Below, one piece after another: positions 35,250 through 47,740 of a DNA stretch of 64,000 nucleotides. This DNA is from Taxillus chinensis. Lineage: Eukaryota; Streptophyta; Magnoliopsida; Santalales; Loranthaceae. The stretch is taken from NCBI GenBank assembly GCA_023512835.1, contig CM042090.1, positions 14,493,617 to 14,557,616 of the forward strand. The letters run 5' to 3'. Within the stretch, counting starts at the first letter, position 1, and every line of letters starts with the position of its first letter. Below the pieces are notes generated by a model. That model searched no databases and had not been told where the DNA came from. It saw only the letters and a list, made by a program, of their open reading frames with translations. A program made the position numbers and the translations under genes.

Positions 35250-38200
35250 TACTTAATTGCTTTAAATGAATAATTTATAAACTTAATTGCTCTAAAAAAG
35301 TTTAATAATTGAATTGTTTCATATATATGAATACTTAGAATGTTTAATTATTTTGAAAAATAGCTTGTTGATATATGGTAATTTTAAATATTTTCAGGTG
35401 AGTTTTTTTTCTTAAAATGACAATAAATCAACAAATAATACAATGACACAAACGTGAAATAATTTTTTAAAATAAACTTGTTTTTAAATAAAGTAATTAT
35501 GCGAACAACACGAACTATCTCCGTTGTCCAAATAAAAAATGATTTTTTTAATATAAAATTAACACAACAAGAGACTCAAACGGACGACTTTGGTTTGAGC
35601 ACATACATAACATTCACACAATATTTTTAAAAAACCTGGTAGAGAAAAATCTCATGATATATATTTCTAAATATTTCTCAAAACGTGTGTCATTAACCCA
35701 TGTCAAAAAATTGTTACCGTCAATATCACGTTTGGCCTATTGATTGCATCAGATTCAGGGCGGGTCATGATGGGTACTGCTGCCCTTGACTTGCCTCAAT
35801 TGTAATGGATTTCAGGTGAATGTAATTAGATTCACACTTCACAAGTTATCCGACTGCGCAGATTTGAGATAGCTTTTTTTTACATGGAATGTGTTCTAGG
35901 GATAAATTTGCATAAAAATTAATTGTTATATTATTATAAAACTTTATAAGATATTATATAATTATTTAATTTAACATTTAATTTTTAAAATAAATATAAA
36001 AAATCAAATGGCAGCCAAATGGCGCCCAAATACACACTCAATGTCCCAGTTTTTGTATCTATAGAAATGCATGCCTTGTACTAGTAAATCGTGAAGGAAA
36101 AAAAAAACATTTCAGACTGTTTTAAAAATCCATACAGATACATCCTTCATACTCATAAAAATTAACACCCACGAGTTCGGTGCACGGTTTGTTTACGGGA
36201 ATCGATAAACATGTTACATATAAAAAAAAAATCGCACACCTATAAAAAAAACATAAACAATAACAATTTACATATAAAAAAACATGGGGTTAATGACAAT
36301 ATACGAATTTCATAATATGTGTGTGTGTGTGTTTGCAGATATATATACTGGACAGTATCATTATGCAGATCACGCATTCACGTGCCGTCAAGCTGCGTAC
36401 TTATATATCAAATAATATGTTATCAATCACCGTATTCACACCGCTATATATTATGATATATCTATATATAGGGAGAGAGAGATAAGTCATCATATCTCCT
36501 TTAAAATAATTAGTTGACCCTAACTTAAATGATGAATTCTCAAAAAGGAAAAAAAACCCGGTAGATATTATTTAATTTAATTAATCACGCTTTTAAATTA
36601 TTCCCTTTCAAGAAAAAAAAAGCTCATTAATTATTTAATCGGAATCATTATATTATTTTAAGTAAAATATAACTAAACTATTTAAGGGTATTGCTTCATA
36701 GATATTTCTCTAAAGATTTTATATAGAGATACACTATGAGAAGAAGAGAACAATAAGTGATTATAGAATTAATTGAACGGCTTAAATTATAATTTTATTT
36801 AATTATTTATCCAGGGTATTTGACTACATAAATCTATAAACTATATAGAATTTCTGTTTATCATTTTTGTTGTAATAAATAAATATATATATATATTAGC
36901 GGTCAACACCTCGAACACGTGCCGAGTAAAAAAGTAGTCCCCTAGCATGTGAACAACCGACTCTGGGCCGCGCCGCTTGATAGGATTCTAGCGGCAGCGA
37001 CAGTGACAGGGAGATAAGAATGGAACCAAACCCATACGAGATGTAATATTGTATCATGCGTGACAGCATGTGTGTCCCCCACCCAAGAGTAGAAAAAGGC
37101 GATATAGCTCGAAAATAATTATAATTATAATAATAGTAACAGTACCTGGCTACTACCTGCAGTTCAATTTGGAGAGATTTAAAATATAAATAATAAATAA
37201 ATAAAAATCAAAGTTTGAACTTTTGAACTTTAAATAATAGGTTTTGAGGATTCAGGCCTTCTGACTATCTTTTTCAGGCCTCCGGTGTCTATATTGTACA
37301 TGTCAGTTGTACAGGTTTTGTTTTTGTTTTTGTTTTTTTTTCCCCTTTCATTTTAGAGTTTGAAAAATAAAATTATATTTAACTCGAAAAATAATAATAT
37401 TTACATGAAATTTTATCATTTTTTAACCTCGTGACTTTTGGAAACTGATGCTTATAATTTGTAACGAAAAAGGATACTAAATCGAATTGGGTCACACAAC
37501 TCACGTTCCATTGTTCCAACAATGCAAATTATTATACAAGAGGTTGGTGCGACAAATGGCAATCCCATCAAATTAATTTTCCATCTTGTCATGCGAGAAA
37601 GATGCGGATTGTTTTTGTCGGAAAAGAGGGGAAAAATTAAATCCAGAAAGGCCATTCAATTTAAGTTGTCTTGAGCCTTGCCCCTACAAGGCTACAACCC
37701 GTGTCAATTGCCCAAGTTAGTTTAATCCCCAAAGTCATTTTTTATATTTTTTTTCAAAACTTGGTTAAAAATAGCACTTTATTAAAAATTTTATTTTAAA
37801 ACTTATTTATTTTCAAAAAAAAAAAAACATCCTACATATTATTACTTATAATTTTTTATTCCATTAAAATAATATTCTTATATTTTTTATTACTTTTTTC
37901 CTTTTCTATTTATTGCAATCAATCAAAAATTCACTTGTATCAAAAATAATATAAACAATTATAGGTAAAACTTTTAGGGAATAAATGATATTTTTTATAT
38001 TTGGAGCATTCACATTGACTTTCTTATATGTATATTTTTCCTATAATATTGAGGAGGATTTTTAGGAATTTAATACAAATAATCCAACATTGGCTTTCCT
38101 AAAATGTGATTTAGATATAGATAATGAATATCGAATTCCTATATTTATGGAGTCAAAATTCATTTTTCAAAAACTTTTATTATAATTTTTTAACTTTTTA

Positions 38201-38320
38201 AAAACGTTCGGGAATATATTCGCGAATACAACAATGGTGTTTGCAAATGATACTATTATTTAACGAACAAACATAAACAATTTTGTACCGAGTCGAACAC
38301 GAGATTGTTTATAAATGTTT
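35250..38320. other. AT-rich gene-free stretch
   Basis: No gene recognised. Visible structure includes a short (TG)n tract near 36319-36332, an inverted-repeat-looking AT-rich block at about 36676-36850, and a block near 38006 that starts GGAGCATTCACATTG, like the end of another GAGCA-type MITE. All open frames here are short and of random composition. Confidence 0.55.
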
Positions 38321-38328
38321 TGTTCATT

Positions 38329-38750
38329 TAGAGCACTAAGGGCAGTCACAACAGACGCCCACTTATTTTTCCTACTGTTACATGTTTAAATTATTTTTTG
38401 TTTTCTTATATAAATATTCACTACAATAGCTTTTCTTAATCACTATTTATATAATTAAAATAATATTTTATACTACTTGTTTACTTAATAATAATTATTT
38501 ATAATTTAATATGAAATAAAAGCGAAGTTATGAGAAATGTGAATGAAAGAAATGAGAGAAATTTTTTACATATAATTTAATAATTATAAAAAGTAAATAG
38601 TACTTGTCATTATATTGAAAAATACCGAAGCCTATATAAAAAGTTAAATATAAGATTTTTACTATGAGAATAATTTTATAACTTTTAACTCTCGTTTTAT
38701 AAATAAAAGAAAACAGACTTTTATATGGAATCTATTACTAATGCTCTAAC
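38329..38750. mobile_element. MITE-like AT-rich element, family copy 2
   Basis: Starts TTAGAGCACTAAG and ends TATTACTAATGCTCTAA, giving short TTAGAGCA-type inverted termini. It aligns in order with 27694-28097 and with the adjacent copy 38745-39197. Confidence 0.6.
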
Positions 38751-39197
38751 ACCAGACACTCAATTTTTTTCTTTAAATTTATAAATTTAAATTACTTCTT
38801 GGTTTCATATATAAATATACACTACAATGTATTTTCTAAATCATTTTTATATTACTAAAATAATATTTTATATTATTTTTTAATTTAATAATAAATTTTT
38901 TATAATTTAATATGGAATAAAAATGAATGGTATAAGAGATGTGGCTGAGAGAGGTGACGAAATTTTTGTTATAAATAATTTAATAATTATAGAAATTAAA
39001 TAGTACTTCATAATACATTAAAAAATATTATACAAATTCATATAGAAATTAAATATAAGGTATCTTCTATTATTCTCTATCCGAAAATCATAATTTATGA
39101 AAGCCTATGAAAAATTATTTTTATCAAAATCCTAAATGTTTTCCTAAATTATGAAAAAAAAAGTGTATATATAGAGAACACAATACGAATGCTATAG
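38745..39197. mobile_element. MITE-like AT-rich element, family copy 3
   Basis: Begins inside the terminal GCTCTAA of copy 2, so the two elements sit head to tail and share or abut one terminus. Internal landmarks match copies 1 and 2, such as AATAATATTTTATA, TTTATAATTTAATATGGAATA and TTAAATATAAG. It ends near GAACACAATACGAATGCTAT. Confidence 0.55.
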
Positions 39198-40839
39198 GAG
39201 ATAAAATAATAATAATAATAATAAATTTAGATTTAATTAAAAATATAAAAAAAACTGAAGTTTTCAAAAACAGTCGTCCCCGCGGTTTGTTTAAACCTGA
39301 AATTTAAATTTAATATACTGTTAGTATATCGAAAAGAAAATAATTTAGTATAATTTTATTATAATCACTTTATTTTATTTTCAAATATAGAGCACAGCTG
39401 TACCGCGCAAATAATCAACAACATGAAAAGAAAATACTCTTTTTTGTTTTTGTTGTTTTTTTAGGTAGGAGTAATATATTAATACTGGACACATGCTATG
39501 CTTAGGCGCTAGCCATGCGATGTGGATAAGAAAATATTTTAGAAAAACATAAGGAGATACATTGTAGCAATATGAGTTGAAAAACAGTAGTATAGAAGTG
39601 CCACAAATAATGCACGCCGTGACTTTGCCACATACGTCAAATTCATGAATAGTTTGATTAGATATGTTATTTTTCATAAGTGTCCAAAATTAAAATTTAC
39701 GAGTTTAATCGAAATGGTATATAATGTCCACTGCCTTTCTTTATTCATAACCTTCTGCCATTTAGATCGATCGAAGAATGTAGCGTTTTACATTCCAATA
39801 TTATGATTATATTTCTTATTTTAAGGTAATATGAGAATTATATTGTCTTTAGTATACAATCATTTTTTTGTATTATATATATTTAATATTATTTAGATTC
39901 TTTATACTTTTAAGTATATAACCAGAAAGATATATAATATTTTTAAGTCTGTATTGAGTTGTCTGTATTAATTTGGACGGCAAACTTTTTTTAGAATAGT
40001 ATATAATGTTTAATTTTGATTAAAAAAATCTAGCTTTTTAAAAAATATTATTTTAGTTCTAAAAGAAAATTTTATTTTATATGAGATGCAATTATAATTC
40101 ATTTAATTTCCAAGTAATTAAAATTATGGTTAGCTCTTTGTAAAATAAACTTGAAACATGATTTAAAAACAATAACATAACTCAACACAAATACAAGAAA
40201 AAAAACTATAGCTTGGAGGGAAAACCAAACACTTGTGGGTTATTTACTATTATTGTTGTGAGATTTTGGATTTTATACCAACAGCGATAAAATAAACAAA
40301 CACGTGAATAAAAAAACCTATGTGTACGGTCAGAATTGACCATACCATTATTCCTCACCAATAATTTTCAGTGCAATATTAACATTTCATTAATACATAC
40401 ATTTATTTATAATCATTTATTTACCATTTTAGGTTTGAGAGACACTAACAAATTTTAAAAAATAAGGCCTCAGGACACTATCAATCATCTTCTAACCAAG
40501 CCTTGCTTGCTCGAGCAGCCATATATGACAACATCAAAGAAAGTGTATTTATTATGAAAGGGGGTCATTGGGTAAGTTTTGACTCAAGATAAAACCTAAT
40601 AATCGCAATTAAATCAGGTTAGTAAAAATTTAGGTTTATATATTTCAATGAATTCTAAATTTATATTTGAGTAACATTATATATACTTATAAAATTGATC
40701 GAATGTGTGTTAACAAAAAAGAAGAGTGGTTTGAAAGGGGGAGAGCTTAATTAAGTATAACTAATTACCTTATAAATAATATTATTAAATATTAAATATA
40801 TTTATAGTAATTAGTTGAATATGATTTGATCTAACTGAA

Positions 40840-41082
40840 TTGATAAGTTTATTTATATAAAATAATATTAACCACATATTGTACTCGAAATTTATATTTT
40901 GATTATAATCTTTGTTAAAATTACAAACTTTAAAATAACGACTAGCCAAATTTGATTAAATTTAATCAAATTTGGCTAGTTACTACCTCAAAATTTATAA
41001 TTTTAATAAAATTTATAGCTAAAATATAAACTTCGAGTACAATATGTAACTAATATTACTATATGTAGATAAATTTGTTGAA
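40840..41082. mobile_element. Long palindromic MITE-like element upstream of CRY1
   Basis: The centre, 40941-40980, is a perfect 40-base palindrome with no spacer; half-site ACTAGCCAAATTTGATTAAA. The flanks continue as an imperfect inverted repeat for about 100 more bases per side; for example GTACTCGAAATTTATATTTT on the left is mirrored by AAAATATAAACTTCGAGTAC on the right. RNA from this DNA would fold into one long hairpin. It lies about 570 bases upstream of the CRY1 start codon. Confidence 0.75.
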
Positions 41083-41578
41083 ATTTGTAGCTAGTTCACT
41101 ACTAGTGCTCTAAGGAGATATCTTTAAAATTTTTATTTTAATTTTATTATATTTTACTTTATTAGAATTAGAGTTTAAATTTCAAATATGAAAAATAAAT
41201 TTTGTCTCCTAAATATAATATTTTATTAAATAATTATTTTTAAAAAATTAGATTCTATAAAATAAAAAAGAAGAATATGATAAATAGTAAAATAGTAGAA
41301 ATAAAATAAATAAAAAAATTGAATGCTATATGAAATTTAAATTTAAATTTTAAAATATTTTTTTAAATTTTGTTTGTTTGTTGGTTTGATTGATTTTGAT
41401 TTGTTTGTTTGGTTTTTTATATAACCTGAATTATTTTCATAATATAAAAAAAGTAAGCACGGCCCCGTGGCCTAATCTGATCACCCGGCTGTTGTCTTTT
41501 CCATGTTTTATTTCCAGTGCTGTTTTCTCTTTGACAGGAATAGCCCAAGTCCCAAGACAAGTTCAAACATAAATCACA

Positions 41579-41611
41579 ATGCCCTCTCCTGCTTTTGTTG
41601 AGTTGAGTTGA
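41579..41611 (+). promoter_or_regulatory. Possible short upstream ORF in the CRY1 leader
   Basis: A ten-codon ATG-initiated frame (MPSPAFVELS) ends 39 bases before the CRY1 ATG. Whether it is transcribed depends on the transcription start, which I cannot see. Confidence 0.3.
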
Positions 41612-41650
41612 GTTGGGAGGGGGGAGTTGGGGTTTAGTTAGGGGGAGGAG

Positions 41651-41995
41651 ATGTCAGGAAGAGGGTGCAGCATAGTATGGTTCAGAAGAGATCTAAGGGT
41701 TGAGGACAACCCAGCACTGGCTGCTGGGGTCAGAGCAGGGGCTGTGGTGGCAGTCTTCATATGGGCTCCCGAGGAAGAAAGCCACTTCCATCCTGGGAGG
41801 GTCTCCAGGTGGTGGCTCAAACACAGCTTGGGTTACCTTGATTCCTCCCTCAAAAGCCTTGGGACATCCCTCTTGACGAAGAGATCCTCTGATACTGTCT
41901 CTTCTCTGCTTGAGATTGTCAAATCCACTGGCGCTACCCAGATATTCTTCAATCATTTGTATGGTCAGTACAACGATGAAAATCTCGACTATTGA

Positions 41996-42054
<59 letters not shown>

Positions 42055-45000
42055 CTTTCATGGGTTTTGTGATTAGAATGAAACTATTAATTTTCCTATG
42101 CTAGTTTTGGTCTTCCTATTAATTTGTTTTCACTTTGGTTTAATTTCCTCTTTTTTAATTTTGTTTTTTTAGCTTTAGATTCTGTGATCTCTATGCTTTC
42201 TTTCAACTGACATGCAAGTTATCGATCATGAATCATGATAATTATATGAAGATGAAGGTGTTTTGATTTGATTCATTTATTTATTTATTGCTTTGACTGC
42301 GAGTAGGTACTAACTGATCAATAATACGGTTATATGCCTGTTGTCCCTTTGTCAGATTGTGTGGCTAAGTTACTGTTTCAATTTAGTCAATGTAGACCAA
42401 TATTAAAAAAAAAAAAGGGAACCAAAAGAGTGATTTCCCCTCCTTAATCTGTTGGTTGAAATCTCACGGATGTCAGATGTCAATCCATGTCCTCTTATCA
42501 GTACTTATTGCTAAAAAAAACTAGTTACTTTTTCCCCCCTCGTCAGATCCTTTATCTCTTGTTAAAGACCATCGTGCAAAGGAGATTTTAACTGCAAAAG
42601 GTGTCACCGTCCAGTCCTTCAATGCAGATTTGCTCTATGAACCTTGGGAGGTCACTGACGCCCAGGGTCACCCCTTCACAACCTTTGCAGCTTTCTGGGA
42701 CAGATGCCTTAGCATGCCTTACGAACCAGAGGCTCCACTTCTCCCTCCGAAGAAAATAATCTCAGGTTTGTTTCCTTCCATGTCGTTTGGCTCTATTTCT
42801 CTAGATATATTCGACCTGAAGTGTGCTTGTTTTGGTATAAAGTATATAGTGTATACAAGTCTCAATGAATGTGATGATGGAAAGTTGATATTAGTAAGGG
42901 GTTTAGGGTCAGGAAATTATTCATTTTTCAAGGAGAAAGTCTGAGTCTCAACCAAAATCCTTTTGAAAAAATCTAAAAGAACTTGGACTTGCAGAATTCA
43001 ATTGGAATATTCAATAACTATGGATCAATATTTCAGAGTCAGAAAATTATTCATATTTCTGTTGGATGAGAAATTCCATTTGGTAAATCTGCATTCAAAT
43101 TATACATATTGGCCTTTCCAGGTGATGTGTCGACATGCCACCTTGACACATTGGTTTTTGAAGATGAATCAGAGAAGGGAAGCAATGCACTTTTAGCTCG
43201 AGCATGGTCACCAGGATGGAGCAATGCCGACAAAGCTCTAACCACATTCATTGGAGGACCATTAATTGAGTACGTCATGAACAGTAGAAAAGCTGATAGT
43301 GCTACTACCTCGTTTCTCTCTCCCCACTTGCATTTTGGGGAGGTAAGTGTGAGGAAGGTGTTCCATCTGGTTCGCATCAAGCAGGTTCTCTGGGCCAATG
43401 AAGGGAACAAGGTCGGTGAAGAGAGTGTCAACTTGTTCCTAAAGTCCATTGGTCTTCGTGAATACTCAAGGTATATGAGTTTCAATCATCCTTATAGCCT
43501 TGAAAGGCCTCTTCTTGGACACCTGAAGTTCTTCCCTTGGGTTCTGAATGAAGATTATTTTAAAACCTGGAGGCAAGGTAGAACTGGTTATCCCCTGGTG
43601 GATGCTGGCATGAGAGAGTTATGGGCCACAGGTTGGCTACATGATCGAATAAGGGTTGTTGTTTCGAGCTTCTTTGTGAAGGTTCTGCAGCTTCCCTGGA
43701 GATGGGGGATGAAGTATTTCTGGGATACCCTTCTGGATGCAGATCTCGAGAGTGATGCTCTTGGATGGCAGTATATATCTGGTTGCCTCCCTGACGGCCG
43801 AGAGTTGGATCGCATAGATAATCCACAGGTATGATTGATATTTTTCTGGATTAGCTAATTAACTCAATCTTTTTGCTGCCCTATGTGCATCCCGCAATTG
43901 CAGTACAATATTGCGCCATTAGTGGTTATGCTTATTATATTCGGTATTGGCCTCAAAAATAAATTTCATTCTCTCCTTTCTTAGACCCCTTACTTGAGAA
44001 AGATAAGTCAGATCAAATTTAGTTATCCTTGCATCATGGAAATTATTTTATGAGATAAAAGCAATGCAATTAACACTGGAGTGTATTTTCACTATTTCTT
44101 TAATTTTATTTTTTACCTCTCATGATACATAGGAATCAAATTAAATTTAAAGGACTGACCTACGCTAGATGTAGCTGCAGGTTTTTATGAAGTTATTTAG
44201 CCACAACTATGAAATATATGGAATAAGGTGGAGTTAAAATATTGGATATTTTCAATTGTGCCGGGCCTTCCAGGTTAATGAGGAATACACATGCATAATG
44301 GTTCCATTATCAGGCCATTGATTACATAACATTACTTAATTATGTTCATCCTCATTATTGAGTAACTAGAAAATCTAGTTGCATTAGAACAGGAGTTGAG
44401 TCGCAAATTTAGTATAATTAATAATCTTTTAGTGTGGAGTTCATTCACTGTCGGTACTCACTTGTCGTAAGATAACACATTTTTGAGGATGGTGATATTC
44501 ATGTTTCATCCTTGGCATTTTACAGTTGGAGGGTTATAAATTCGACCCAAATGGAGAATATGTCCGCAGGTGGCTTCCTGAACTTGTCAGGCTTCCAACG
44601 GAATGGATACACCACCCATGGAATGCACCTGAATCAGTTCTACAAGCTGCTGGAATTGAGCTGGGGTTAAATTACCCTCTGCCCATTGTAGATATAGTTG
44701 CAGCAAAAGCCAGGTTACAAGATGCCCTGACGGTGATGTGGCAACAAGAAGCAACAGCAAGAGCTGCAATAGAAAATGGAATCGATGAAGGGCTTGGGGA
44801 CTCCTCAGAGTCAACCTCTTCAACCTTCACTCAGGATGTACAAATGGAGGAAAATAATGAGCTTGTAAGAAACAATCCCAGTCCCATAACCAGATTCTAT
44901 GAAGATCAGATGGTCCCGAGTATGACAGCTTCCTTACTGAGGGGCCTGAGGGCTGAAGAGGAAGAGTCTTCTTTGAATATACCACATTCAGCAGTAGAAA

Positions 45001-45902
45001 GCAGGGCAGAGGTGCCACAAAATGCAAATGCAAATCGAGGACCAAGGATAGAAGTGTCGAACCAAGAGGTCCAACAAACAGTTCAAAGCAACAACAATAT
45101 AATGCCCGAATTTAGCATTGCAATGAGGCTTAGACAAGGTGAAGATTCCACGGCTGAATCTTCTAGCACTAGCAGAAGAGAGAGAGATGGAGTTTTAGTT
45201 CCAGAATGGTCTCCTTCAACTTCGAGTTATTCTGAGCAGTATGTAGGTGATGAAAATGGCATTGCAACCGGTTTATGTTACTTACAACAGTCTCATCATC
45301 TGATCAATTTGAGAGATCTTTCTCAAATTGGGTATGCTTGTTGCGACCTCAGAAAAATTAAGAACTCAGAATGCTTGCTAGAGATATAAAAATGGTAGAA
45401 CTGTAAAAAGTTCAAGGGATGGATTAGCTAATTCTTACCAAAAGATTTACTAATTTAGTCTGTTCTAAAACCCAAATATGAGATTTATTCATCCAAATAA
45501 TGTCTACCAAATGCACCAAGAGTTTAGCTTATCCTATTTTGTGTCTAGCAAGCAGACCATACTGGAATATTAGACCGTAGATATGTGTCTGATCTTCCAA
45601 TAAAACAGAATAATATGCAATTCTAGGATGCATCCATTCTGGAGATTATGATCCCATCCATTTTAATTTTGAAAAATGCTACTTGCAGTTGGTGTCTGTG
45701 CCATCGCCATGCAGTCAATTGATTTGGCACACATTCATTGGCCTTCTAAAAAGCAGTTGGCTGATGTGGCGCACTACTCTTCCAATGAATGTGTGCCACG
45801 TGACTGTTTCTAGCATTATCCTTTATTTTTTTATTAAGGTTACTGTTCAGTCTTAACGCAAGCTTGTTATGAGAAATCAGTGAATTCGGTTTTTACAGGT
45901 GA
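41651..45902 (+). CDS. CRY1: Cryptochrome 1 blue-light photoreceptor
   Basis: Flavoprotein that senses blue light and represses COP1/SPA-driven degradation of light-response factors. Five exons: 41651-41963, 42547-42765, 43122-43828, 44526-45331 and 45899-45902, giving 682 residues against 681 in Arabidopsis. The photolyase-homology region starts CSIVWFRRDLRVEDNPAL. The electron-transfer tryptophans equivalent to Arabidopsis W324, W377 and W400 are W317, W370 and W393 here, and the FAD-protonating Asp is D389, in DALGWQYISG. The C-terminal extension has the complete DAS signature: DQMVPS, an acidic run EEEESS, and STAESSS. A VPEWSPS motif of the COP1-binding type follows. The protein ends LSQIG; its last Gly codon is split, GG at 45331 and G at 45899, followed directly by TGA. 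Retaining that last intron would instead add 18 residues and stop at 45389. Confidence 0.96.
41999..42051. repeat. (CT)n microsatellite in CRY1 intron 1
   Basis: About 26 CT units with one interruption, beginning 36 bases after the exon 1 donor site. Confidence 0.9.
45673..45822. mobile_element. MITE-like hairpin in the last CRY1 intron
   Basis: A perfect 16-base inverted repeat, GGCACACATTCATTGG (45726-45741) and CCAATGAATGTGTGCC (45782-45797), lies inside weaker outer inverted ends (AATGCTACTTGCAG and CTGTTTCTAGCATT). The element sits in the intron that splits the final CRY1 glycine codon, 77 bases from the acceptor. Confidence 0.65.
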
Positions 45903-46400
45903 TGCATAAATTTGTGGAACAGAATAACAGACCAACAGGTGAAGGATGTGCTATTGACTAACCCAGGGAGATGGAAGCATTAGTGCGAGCACAAGTGCCA
46001 TCATGTTTTCATCCTATCCCTGTCTTTGTTTTTTGAAAGATGTGGGGTGCGTAGAATTTACTCTGAAGTCGATCAAAAAGCACCACACCATCATTTTTTG
46101 TGGGCTCCCATCAATTATACATAGTAAATATGAAGGAGCTGATGGTGAAACCCGCATTTTCAAGAAAACACATGAGATAATCCTACGTGCAGCAGTTAAT
46201 ATTTGGAGCTTTTGGTCTCCTTAGCCTCCTGTGGTACAAAATTCCGCACTGAACATTTATGGAGGAAGGCTCATCTCCCATCACTTTCTTTCTTGTCTCT
46301 GTCTCTCGGTATCATAAGTGTAGTTCTGTTTTTGTATTTTACAGCAAATGTTTTCTTCAGGAGGTGAATGAAAATAAATAAACCACTAGTGTTTCTGCTC
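45903..46400 (+). other. Probable CRY1 3' UTR
   Basis: Sequence after the CRY1 stop in exon 5. An AATAAA-like cluster near 46374-46382 could serve as the polyadenylation signal. No conserved coding sequence. Confidence 0.5.
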
Positions 46401-46544
46401 CATCCTATATTGCGTGTGCTGCTTTTTTATTTATTTTTATGTTAACTTCAATTTTTCTCCTTCCCTTTCACAGCTTCACTGATTTGATTGGTTGGTATAG
46501 GTTGGAAGTACTTGGGTAGGTGTTGAACATTGAAGGTGAAGGCT

Positions 46545-47121
46545 TGACTACTCGAGTACCTTACGCTTGCTTTTATCTGTCGGCAGTCACATGGATTCCA
46601 ATGGAGAGACCAACCAGGTTGAGTTAATGCTGTTTGGTTATGCTCCTTCAGTTCGTTTGTATGCACAATAACGTTGTTGTTCGTTCACGCTATAACTATT
46701 CTGGGCAATTTCAAAACAGGCGGTTAAGGTCAGGTTTGCCGCCTGATTGTCAGGTCTAGGCGCCGTCAATTCTCATTATTTAGTCTTTTTCTATTGTGTG
46801 TATTTCCACGTATCCTGTAGAGGTATTCCAAAATAAATCCATTCGGTTGGCTTTTTGCAGGGTATGCTGTGGTTGATTTGTGATTAGTCCTTTTCAGATC
46901 AACAGATGTTAATAGATCAACAAATTAGATAATTGTATTATAAACTTATTAATGTTAATTTTATTAATGCAATTAAGTTGGAGCATGGATTCTCTGTGTC
47001 TGTGGTTATGCAGTACATTAAAATAGGCCAAAATGGCGTTTCCAAAACGGTGTTGTTTTGGCCTGCAGATAATCCATGCTCATATTAACCAAGGAGTAAG
47101 GGTAAGGTACTCGAGTAGTCA
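46545..47121. repeat. Inverted 24-bp repeats bracketing 577 bp downstream of CRY1
   Basis: TGACTACTCGAGTACCTTAC (46545-46564, extending to 46568) recurs inverted at 47098-47121 with one mismatch over 24 bases. The word TACTCGAGTA is itself palindromic, but the match extends well beyond it. The right copy lies between two near-identical direct words, ATAATCCATGC(T/C)(T/C)ATATTAA. This could be the ends of a small element or a rearrangement scar; no target duplication seen. Confidence 0.5.
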
Positions 47122-47270
47122 TTGAAAATAATCCATGCTTATATTAATTGAAAATATAACATTTTTGAAAAAAAAAAAAGGCTACAACTTAGGCTTAACC
47201 AAGGTCCAAACAAACATACACTACACCAACAACCTTACCACTAAGTTGAAATGATTTTACAAGTTTAACG

Positions 47271-47740
47271 TAATTATATATATATATATAATTATATGTG
47301 TATATATAGTTCTATATGCTTGTGTGTATATATATATATCATTAATTGATATATATATATATATATATCAATAAATTTAAAAAATCCTAAAATAAACTTA
47401 ACCTGAAAAAACTAAATAAAAAATAAAAACCTAAAAATAAACAAAAACTAAATAATAAGAAATCTAAAACGAAAAAACAATAAAAAAGTTAAAAAAAACA
47501 AAAAATAAACTGATAAAAAGCTTTTAAAATTTAAGAAAAACCTCATTGGTGAGAGGATATTTATTTTTAAAGTTATTATTATTATTTTATTATAGTGTTT
47601 TTGTTTATTTTTAAATTTTAGTTTAGTTTAGTTTTAAGTTTTGATATTGTTTAGTTTTTGATTATTTTTACTTTATTTTAAAGGTTTTTATTTTTATTTA
47701 TCTTGTTATTTTAGTTTAATTTTTTAAATAGTTTCAAATT
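47271..47740. repeat. TA tracts and a long AT-rich palindrome
   Basis: Several (TA)n tracts (47274-47290, 47328-47339, 47350-47368) precede an A-rich half (about 47390-47500, words such as AATAAACAAAAACTAAATAA). A T-rich mirror half follows at about 47580-47720 (words such as TTTTTGTTTATTTTTAAATT). Together they form an imperfect inverted repeat of MITE type. Confidence 0.5.

Noticed and set aside
41458..41530. tRNA-like start (GGCCCCGTGGCCTAAT) upstream of CRY1
   Set aside because: No anticodon stem or TPsiC GTTCRANNC box at the right distance; not a tRNA.
44526..45389. Single long CRY1 exon ending at TAA 45389
   Set aside because: This frame reads through a GTATGC donor; splicing to 45899 gives the conserved LSQIG ending. 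Kept only as a possible retained-intron isoform.
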